Positions 55,991 through 64,000 of a DNA stretch of 64,000 bases are shown here, piece by piece; position 1 is the stretch's first letter, and each line of letters begins with the position of its first letter. Both the position numbers and the translations under genes were made by a program. The notes beneath the pieces are model-generated. The model was not told where the DNA came from. It was given only the letters and a program-made list of their open reading frames with translations, and searched no databases. Source of the stretch: Anseranas semipalmata (Eukaryota > Chordata > Aves > Anseriformes > Anseranatidae). The DNA lies in contig VXAA01004380.1 of assembly GCA_013399115.1 (NCBI GenBank), positions 1 to 64,000 on the forward strand, in the 5' to 3' direction.

Positions 55991-58941
55991 GCGATCTGGG
56001 CCCGCTTTCCCAGTTGGAAGATGGTACACCTCTATAAGCTATAAAGCCTTTTTATTTCCTGCATGGTCCATAGGTTAGTTTGCTAAGCAAATCCTTCCTT
56101 CTCCTAAGCTTTCCTATCCCTAGCAGTTCTCTGTTTTAGCCATACCTGTTAATGACTAGACTCTTCAGGTCTGGGAGTCCACCTATGCCGCGTCCCAGAA
56201 TTACATTCTTCCTAATAGGAATAAATCAAATGATTAACTGCTGTCCCTAGGATGAACCAGGCAACCTCCCTGCTCTCACGGGGAGGCTGGGGTCCTGCCC
56301 TGGGCTTGTGAAGTGGGTGGTTTGGACTGGGACTTTCATTAATTGCAGTGTTACCTTGGGGGCCTCCTGTAATACCAGATACTGTAATAGCTGCAGCTTC
56401 AAGGTACTTGGGATAGTCAGGGTGTAGACAGAGAATTTTTAGAGGTCTTACTCGTTTTTTTTTCAGTTAACTTTTCCTTGGCAATTGGTTAAAGGCACAC
56501 CCATGTTAGTACTAATAATATTTTGGGTCAGAAGCAGCATTTGAGATTTTTTTTTTTTGTTTCAAATCACTTTGTTGGAAGAAAATGGGTGCAGCTTTTC
56601 TTGCCACTTGCCAAACTCAGATGGCAGGGACAGCTCGGCTATTTTTCACCACTCTGCTGAGAAGAAATCTGTTTCAGGCAGCTGCTGCTTTTATTATTGT
56701 AATAATCCATGGAGAGCACAAACAGCGCTGCACTGGGGGCTGGATCTCATGTGCTGGGTTTCAAGAGACGTTTTGCTTCATCTTCTGTAGGAGCAGCCAC
56801 AGCCCAGCCGGAGCAGCCACACAAAGGGGGAGCAGCGAGGTGAGACGCTTCCCAAGGTGAAGGGGCTCCTGAGGGATGAAGCCAGGACTAACTGCGGCCT
56901 TTGGAGAAGGAGACCGGTGCTTCCAAAGGATCCCAGAATAGCTTTGTTTACAAAATTTGCAAGTAATTGAAATATTCACAGTGTGACTGAGTCATAGAGA
57001 GATGAAACGGTTTTACAGCTGCTGTGATGATTCTTGTGAATCTACAGGAATCTGCTTATTGGGAATTTCATTCCTCACAGCAGAAATAGCAGCTCTTGCT
57101 ACAAGTCAGGGCTCACTCTTAGCAAAAGCAATTAGGGCTTTGGTAGCTTTGGTAAACGTGAGTCAGTACAATGGCAGGAGTAGACCCCAGGGGTCCTGCT
57201 GCAGGCCAGGTCGGTGCCCAGCAGTGAGCATGTCTGCTGGAGTGCACCCCCTGTTTTCCCTCAGTCTTGACACTTACAGGTGTGCTCTTGAGATGCTGTT
57301 TCCTTTTCAAATGGACTCCAGAGAACTCCAAAACAAACAGCCCTTTCAAACCTCTTCCCAGGAAATGGTAGTTGCTCAGCTGCCTTTACTGATGCTCTCC
57401 TGATATGTCTGCTCTACAAGCCATGCATGAAGGGCACCAGGAAGAACCATCCCAATATTCTGGGAACAAGGGATGTTTGTACAGCAAAGCAAGGCTTCAT
57501 AGATGTGTTTCTGCTCCCTCTTCGGTTCAAAATAGTGGCCTTTTTGTTTAAATGCAATACAAGTGAACAGATTCCCCAGGGTGAGTCTGTCCCATCCTGG
57601 GTTTTATCACAGTCTACAGAGCTGGCAGGAATTTTTTTGGATCCCCTTGTTAAAACATTAGCTGCACTTCACTGAAAAGCCTAATGCTTTAAATTCCGCT
57701 TTAATGGCCTCCCACCCCCTGCAACTGTATGGGGATATATTCTGGCCAAATAAAGGATCTGTAAAAAGAAACATCTCTTTTTCTATGACACCCTGTTAGC
57801 CCTAATGACAGTTTTCTCTCTGTAAGTGCAGTAAAGTATGGAAATATTGCTGTGCTCCATGGTGCAATTTTCTGACTGTGATTTTCGTTGATAAAAGCCT
57901 TCAGAGAGTGCATTTCCCTTCCCACTTATCTGCCATCAAAAGACAGCAAATACATGAAAAATTCAGCTGTCACTCTAAACAAAATATACAATTACTCTGG
58001 GTTGATGTTTTAAGCAGAAATAAATTCCATGGGAAAAACCTGGAGCTATTTTCTAAATGCTGTGATGTTTACTTCTAGCTTTTTGCATTATGCATGTATC
58101 ACCTGTTTTAGATATTTGAATGCAAAGATGAGATATCACGAGTTAAAACTTAGCACTTGCCAAATTAAATATTTGCTGGGCTGAGCCCTAAGTTCATTAC
58201 TTGACTGTATTTTGCACTGGAGAATGAAAAATCTTTTCTAACCTGCCAAAGGTAGTTATTTTAGGAAGCTGACTAAGAGGGCAGATGTTATTCAAGTGGT
58301 TGGATAAGAAAAGGAAATAGTACATGTGAACTCTTCTGGAATAACCAGATAGATGAAAGAAAGTGGAAATGTTCCTGAAATGTGCTAATTTGTTTGGACA
58401 AATCTAAGCAGAAGAAATGGGATGGAAATCTGATATTTCTCTTCATCTTTCAAAACTTGAAATACTAGATTGGGGTTTCTCATGTCCCATGTTACTTGGA
58501 ATGAATTTCTTTTGGGGCATTTCTGATCTCTGAGAGCACCCAAAATCCAGAACAGTGTTCCTGTGGTTTGGTTCAACATTTTTTTTTTTTTTTTGCATCA
58601 TGCAACTGACGTTAGAGATCAAGAAAACTGTAGCCTTAACATGACTGTACTTAGAAACAGAAATGGAAAAAAGATTTCAGGCTCAGACCTTGAAAATAAA
58701 AAAAAAATAAAAAAAAATAAAAGAAGAAAGATCAGGTCAGAAGCAGATGTTCTTATCTTAGCAAAACAATTTTTTTTTTCCTTTTGCCTCAAACTGGAAG
58801 ATCTCTTTTCTTCTGTAAGTTGCTGGGGATTTATTCCTCTTTCCCTCCCCATCACTCAAAAAAATTAGTTTATCTTCTCAATCTGAAATGTAAATTCAAA
58901 GCTCATTTTAAAACTTCAAAAATATTTTAGCACTCCTAAAC
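55991..58941. other. Non-coding; homopolymer and A-rich tracts
   Basis: T runs lie near 56456-56463, 56550-56559 and 58577-58594. An A-rich (A9T)-type tract lies at 58695-58725. Frames 56557-56790, 57002-57403 (133 codons) and 58563-58868 were read. The last runs through the T and A tracts and gives a Lys-rich low-complexity translation. No gene is supported. Confidence 0.45.
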
Positions 58942-59000
58942 TAGAATCATTGAGTTTGGAAGGGAAATCTTTAGTCCCACTCCCCCCTGCTCAAAGCAGA
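58942..59000 (-). mobile_element. CR1 3'-end stub, first of a pair
   Basis: TAGAATCATTGAGTTTGGAA, GGGAAATCTTTAGTCCCACT then CCCCCCTGCTCAAAGCAG matches the reverse-complemented CR1 end (AGAATCATTGAGGTTGGAAA, AGACCTCTAAGATC, CCCTGCTCAAAGCAG). It is truncated at about 59 bases and lies 57 bases before a second, better-preserved stub in the same orientation. Confidence 0.6.
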
Positions 59001-59056
59001 AATGCTGAAATATTTACTTCGAAAGTATAAAGAAAAAATATTTTGATACATTCAGT

Positions 59057-59232
59057 GTCACAGAATCACAGAATCATGTAAGTTGGAAGGGACCTCTTGA
59101 GATCATTTAATCTGGGTCCTCTTGAGGTGATCTAATCCACGCCCCCTGCTCAAGCAGGCCCAGCTAGAGCAGGTTGCCCAGGACCCTGTCTAGTTGGGTT
59201 TTGACTGCCTCCATAGATGGAGATGGCCTCCC
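59057..59232 (-). mobile_element. CR1 3'-end stub, second of a pair
   Basis: GTCACAGAATCACAGAATCA, GTTGGAAGGGACCTCTTGAG, then CCCCCTGCTCAAGCAGGCCC, AGCTAGAGCAGGTTGCCCAG and GACTGCCTCCATAGATGGAG are unmistakable avian CR1 3'-end words in minus orientation. Inside it a 25-base segment is imperfectly duplicated: 59091-59115 (GACCTCTTGAGATCATTTAA) and 59116-59140 (GTCCTCTTGAGGTGATCTAA). This is a local slippage event after or during insertion. Confidence 0.85.
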
Positions 59233-62200
59233 ATTTTTTACTGAAAGTATTAGCTAGCTTTAATGTTATGTACTAATAGTTTCTGTTTCTTCCCATATTC
59301 CGTCTCTGCAAATTTCTTCAGAAAGAAAATCTCTTAGCTCACCACGTTACTCATTTCACAGAAAATGCTGCCATTTGCACAAGCTTGGTTTTTGTTATTG
59401 TTTATGACATATGTAACATTCTCCTGAGAGCACTACAGCCTCTTCAGCTTTCATACAAAGAACTCTAATTCACTCTCCTTGTGGACACTTTTGTTTTATA
59501 ATTAAACTTGGCTTCAGTTCAGAGTCTATGCAGTGAAGATTCATGTGTGCTGTTGTGGTCATGTCACCATTTAAACATCTTGCAATGAAAGAAGGAGGAA
59601 GTCCAGAATGCCATTCAGGTAAATTAATCTAATTCAGTTTGAGAAAATGATTCTTTAGCATTCCTTTACGTGTAAAGATATTATTTCATACTGGCAGAAG
59701 AAGTCATTGCCCTTCATGTGAAAGTGGTAGAGCTAGTTATTCTGACCTGAACTAATCCTGCTCTCAAAATGGCAGTGGGGGGCTCTCACTGTTGAAGGGA
59801 TCATGTATGAATGATCATACATTCAGTTTCTCTCGCGCTCACATCTAAGATGTAGCACTTGATCAGGGTTTCTAAGTTTGGTCACCCATGCCCATTCCTA
59901 GGGACAGGCCATTTGCCTGCTCCCTCTCATCAAGTCATTGGAGCTTGTTCCTCAGCTCACCTTGGCCATTTATACATCCAGATCTTTTTTGCCTCAGTGT
60001 CTACATGGCTGTGGCAGCTTTAGTGTCTTAGTTGTATCCTACATGGCAGTTCACAAAGGGAAATTTCATGTTTCTCTCTTCCTGGGGTGCAAGAACTGGA
60101 GAAAGATGGAAGACCACGGTGTCCTCAAAGGAAGTTCCTTCCAACCCTCTTGCCACAGGTACACACTCCATCTACTAGACCACGTGGTCTCAGCAGGTTT
60201 CCAATGCTGATTTAAGGGTTGAAGCTTGCTGCTTGCTGCCTGAGTAGGGTGTTCCCATTAATAGTAGCATGGAATATGCTGAAGCATGTGAAGTTTCAAG
60301 TACAGAAAGTTTCTTGTTAACTTCACTCAGTTTGAGAAATTACCAGAATGTAGGCTTCATTAAGAGTTCCTTTTTTATGCATATGACAGAGAGAAATTGC
60401 AGCCAGTGGTGCCTTTGCTGAAAAGACTCCATTGGATTGCCATTAGTTGCTAATAATATATCATAATTATTTTTATAGGGTTAAGCTTGTCTCTTTCCTC
60501 ATCCACCTGCCTTGCAGAGATAACCTCTAAGAATACCCTGAAGGACTGTCAGACTCCAATTCAAAAGCTTTTCCCTAGCTAAATTTTCTAAACAATTCAT
60601 TACCTATAAAAGATTGTTGAGAAAGCAGAGATATGGCCCTTTTCTCTCCAATTTACATTCTCATATAACTGCACTCAATGGCTAGCCATATTCTGGAATA
60701 ATTTGATTTTTTCTTCCATTATTACTATGCAAAGATATTCTGTATATTAGAGCAAAATCCATTCGTTCTTCAGAACACATCTCATTTGCCGTTAGCTACA
60801 CAAACACTTGACTGTACTTAAAGAATTGCTATTCACAGTTGTGTCACATATCTCATTTAAAATATCAATTTTATTTAGAGCATGTGGCATGGTTTTCAAA
60901 AGGTTGAGCCTAAGTAGGGCACATTTCTACTAAAAATGAAGAGGTAAACCTGCTGCTGAGATGTATGCTTGTGTATGCACACGTGTTGTTGGAAATACTA
61001 AATGCTGATGGTTTCCAAGCTTTGCCTGGAGATGAAGCTTATCAGTGAATCTGTCAGGTCTAGTGGCAGCATCTGCTGCCTGACCTTTTTGCAAGTGTGT
61101 TAGATGATTTTAATTGTGGAGTTGAGCACCGCTGCTGTATAAATATGAACAGCAAAGCAGCTGCCTTGACTAAGTTTCACTAAGAGACTCGATTTTTACC
61201 TCTGCTTCAAATCCTGCCTCTGTAGAGTGAGTCCTCCTATGTATTGCACTTCTCTAAGGAAGTTTTTCTCTGGAGTGCCAAAAGCAGATTCATGACCAAG
61301 GATTTTATCCAAACGTCTAAAAAAGATTGTTATGAAGAAAATTGTGGAAAATTTTTCCCTTCTGGCATTTATTTTTGACATGAAGCAAGCTGGCATGACC
61401 TTACTGATGGTATCAGAAGCTGTTGGATGGTTTTACTTCACAAAGGCATAAAAAGTGCTCAAGGCAATTGTGTCCCTACAAGCTTTGTGAAAAGAGACAG
61501 CTGGATAGAGGGCAGAGACCATATAAATACACCCATAAAATCAACAAGTGAAAAAAAATCACTAGGAGAAAGGAACGTGAGAAACTGTGGTCAACAAACA
61601 GAGCACCTCACGCATGAAGTCTCATTCCACAGTCCGTTGCCCATTGCCTAAAAAGACTTGGCTAACAGTTGGAGAAGGGACGAAGGAGGGGGAGAAGAGG
61701 ACAAGGACAACATTAGCAAAAGCCAGGGTACAATCAGTAGTCAATCAGTAATTGCTGCAATTGGAGCTCATCATCTGCTTAGTGCTTCATGTCTCGGCCT
61801 TTTCAGAATGAATTTTATTAATACTAATGTCTTAAGAAAACTGTAGCAGTCATTATCTTTGTTGATTCTTGTGATGTTCAAAAGTGAAGCTAAGCTGGTC
61901 TCTTCTTGCTGTTAATTACAGGTCTGGCTATGAAGCAAAAATGCAGGATAGGGGTGTGTAGCTTGCCTGAAGTTACAAATCCTGCACCAAATTCTTCATG
62001 TTGCCAAGGGCTGTCAGACACTTACAACACGCCCCTGGGCTCTCTGAGAGGGGAAAGTGCCAGAGCTACCCCTGGAGCCCCGGTGCCTGGTGTCAGAATG
62101 GGTATGTGCTGAATGTTATGCTGAATCCAAGCAATCCGGCTACATTGGCCTCTGTAGCGCCTGCTTGTCTGCGTCCCAGCTCTGGCTCCTCCGCAGCTTC

Positions 62201-62293
62201 TTCACCAGCACAGCCTTTTGCTAGATGCAGCCCAGGTATGGCGCGGTGCTTGGCCTGTTTGAGAGCTGCATGTGATTTGCATTGGGTGTGATG
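59233..62293. other. Non-coding, AT-rich
   Basis: About 3 kb with no supported gene. 60290-60920 is AT-rich. The plus frame 59938-60210 (90 codons) and the minus frame 61196-61396 were read and not recognised. 62000-62270 becomes GC-richer next to the CR1. Confidence 0.45.
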
Positions 62294-63660
62294 GGTCACA
62301 GAACAGCTGAGGCTGGAAAGCACCTCTGGAGATCATCTAGTCAGTTGGTAATTGATCACCTTGGTAAGATCCCCCCATGCCTTCTCTTCTCCAGGCTGAA
62401 CAGTCTCCATCTTCCTCATATGACAGATGCTCCAACTCCTTAATCTTCTTCATGGCTCTTTGCCTGTCTCATGGACACTTTGTATGTCCCTCTGATAATG
62501 GGGAGCTCAGCACCAGACACAGCACACCAGATGTGTCTCACCAGTGCTGACTAGAGGAGAATAATCACCTCCCTCAGCCTGCTGGCAATACGCTGCCTAA
62601 TGCAGTCCAGGATACTCTTGGTCTTCTTCGCCATGAGGGCACGTTGCTGTGTTTTGTTCAGCTGGGTGTCCACCAGGACCCCAGGTCCTTTTCTGCGTGG
62701 CTGCTCTCCAGCTGGTCAGCCCCCAGCCTGTAGTGGCCCTTGGGAGTTATTGTCCTGCCCATTTCTCCAGTCCCTCTGAGATCCCTCTGAATGATGGTGC
62801 AACCAGCTGGTGTATCAGCCACTCCTTCTGATGGTCTATCATCTACAAACATACTGAGGGTGCAGCCTGTTGCATTGTTTATTTAGGTAATTAGTGAAGG
62901 TGTCAAACAGTATTGATGCCAGTATTGACCCCTAAAGTACAGCACTATTGACTGGCCTCCAGCTGGACTTCTTGCCATTGATCACAACCTTTTGAGCCTG
63001 GCAGTTCAGCTGGTTTTCAGTCCACCTTACTGTCCACTTATTTAGCCCATACTTCATAAGCTTGTCTGTGAGGATTTTATGGAAGACAGTGTCAAAAGCC
63101 TTCCTAAAAGTAAGATAAACAACATCCACTTCTCTCCCCTCATCAGGCAAGCCAGCCATCTCATAGTAGAAAGCTACCAGGTTGGTCTAGCGTGACCCCC
63201 CCACCTCCCCCAGTAAATCCATGCCGACTACTCCTGATCACCTTCTTGCCCTTCAGATGTTTGGAAATTAAGCAAAAAATCTGGAATCCATCACCTAGCC
63301 AGGGACTGAGGCAGGATTGACTGGCCTGTAGTTCTCTGGATCCTCCTTCTTGTCCTTCTTGATGTCAGGAGTGACACTTACTTTCTTCCAGTCCTCAGGA
63401 ACCTCTCCTGATCACCATGGCCTTCCAAAGATAGTCGCGAGTGGCCTTGCAATGACATCAGCCAGCTCCCTCAGCACTCATGACTGCATCCCCTGGGGCT
63501 TGTGTATGTCCAGTTTGTTTAAGTGTTCCCTAACCTGAACCAGGTGCCTCCTTCACCAAAGTAGGTCTGCCTTGCTTCAGCCTACCACTTGTCTTACCAG
63601 TAAAGACCGAGTTGAAGAAGGCATTTTGAGTACCTTGGCTTTTTCTGTGTCCTTTGGGAG
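62294..63660 (-). mobile_element. CR1 LINE, 3' part with broken reverse transcriptase
   Basis: The largest repeat here, with its coding sense on the minus strand. From the left it shows the CR1 3' end (GTCACAGAACAGCTGAGGCT, GGAGATCATCTAGTC), then after about 30 unrelated bases the CTCTTCTCCAGGCTGAACAG region and on into ORF2. Two minus frames carry reverse-transcriptase landmarks. 62932-63159 holds the motif A neighbourhood (Val-Val-Tyr-Leu-Thr-Phe-Arg-Lys-Ala-Phe-Asp), where the family normally has the catalytic Asp in place of that Thr. 62658-62852 holds motif C as Phe-Val-Asp-Asp, followed by a Gly-Val-Ala-Asp-Thr stretch. A stop and shifts separate them. Similarity continues to about 63660, where it fades (Lys-Ala-x-Val-Leu block near 63620-63650). 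The 5' part is missing, as is usual for CR1. It is not mobile. Confidence 0.9.
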
Positions 63661-64000
63661 GGACTTCCACCTCCATCTCATGGTGCTCATATGGCTTCCC
63701 CCTCTGCGTCCCCCATTTGAGCTGCCTTGTTCTGGTGCTAAACTGAGTGATGGTGGCTGCTTTCTGATGAACTGTGCTGCTAAGGCTGACTCCCTGGTGC
63801 CACTGGGAAGCTTTCTAGAGGAAATGTCCCACATGTAGGAGGAGGCTGAAAGGCTCATTGCTTTCAGCATCCCCAATCCCACGTGCTGCGTTTGCTCCAG
63901 GTCTCAGGATATGGAGCTGCCATTATCTCTGCTCACAGAGAAGGTTTGTTACAGCCCCTCGTCTCTCCAGCAGAGCTTTCACAGGTGATGCTGAGAATTG
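63661..64000. other. Right edge, nothing firmly recognised
   Basis: Sequence beyond the point where CR1 similarity fades. It may include further diverged CR1, since the minus frame 63577-63882 runs across the boundary, but the translation beyond the Lys-Ala-x-Val-Leu block is not family-like. Composition is mixed and no other feature is seen. Confidence 0.4.

Noticed and set aside
58563..58868. Lys-rich 101-codon plus frame
   Set aside because: It runs through T and A homopolymer tracts, so it is a low-complexity artefact.
1..64000. tRNA, rRNA, known microRNAs, CRISPR arrays, bacterial insertion sequences or retroviral gene motifs
   Set aside because: None recognised by eye on either strand. 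Spacer-repeat arrays are absent and no retroviral protease, polymerase or envelope-like stretch was found in the translations.

Overview
The window looks like vertebrate nuclear DNA from a sauropsid, most probably a bird. CR1-type LINEs are the main recognisable repeat: a rotted reverse-transcriptase segment near the right end and several 3'-end stubs. There is no Alu, B1 or L1 material, interspersed repeats are sparse, CpG is depleted outside a few short patches, and the base composition is mildly AT-rich. No operon-like gene packing, bacterial ribosome-binding sites, rRNA, tRNA or CRISPR array was seen.

I found no protein-coding gene or exon that I can defend. Almost all open frames are short and composition-like, and many open with GTG or another non-ATG codon. 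The window is best read as a gene-poor intergenic stretch or the inside of a very large intron. Two frames are described but not claimed as genes. One is a 510-codon stop-free frame at 5529-7061 (499 codons from its first ATG). The other is a 140-codon minus-strand frame starting at 14424 with a YY1/Kozak-type start.

Layout. 1-7.3 kb: AT-rich flank, then a CR1 stub (2919-3005), a MIR/CORE-SINE-like relic (3335-3530), an L3/CR1-type 3' end (4325-4400), the long frame, and a cluster of palindromic relics plus a second L3/CR1-type 3' end (6937-7334). 7.3-19.8 kb: mostly featureless, with the Kozak-type frame at 14 kb and an old CR1 at 16.8-17.05 kb. 19.8-34 kb: several AT-rich blocks carrying homeodomain/PBX/MEIS/FOX-like words that look like enhancer or conserved non-coding candidates, a five-copy 18-bp minisatellite (23.9 kb), a pyrimidine tract (25.1 kb), back-to-back palindromes (26.35 kb) and a CR1 end (28.0 kb). 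34-50 kb: GC-richer patch at 35.4-35.9 kb, scattered palindromes, a relic at 45.3 kb and a GC-box patch at 49.1 kb. 50-64 kb: more regulatory-looking AT-rich blocks, a relic at 50.96 kb, a small dense CpG island at 55.73-55.95 kb, two adjacent CR1 ends at 59 kb, and the largest CR1 (62.29-63.66 kb).

How the parts work together: no pathway can be inferred. The most plausible functional content is cis-regulatory (AT-rich motif blocks and the CpG island). The repeats are decayed and not mobile. Repeat assignments rest on remembered family resemblance, not a database search; regulatory calls rest on motif reading alone.
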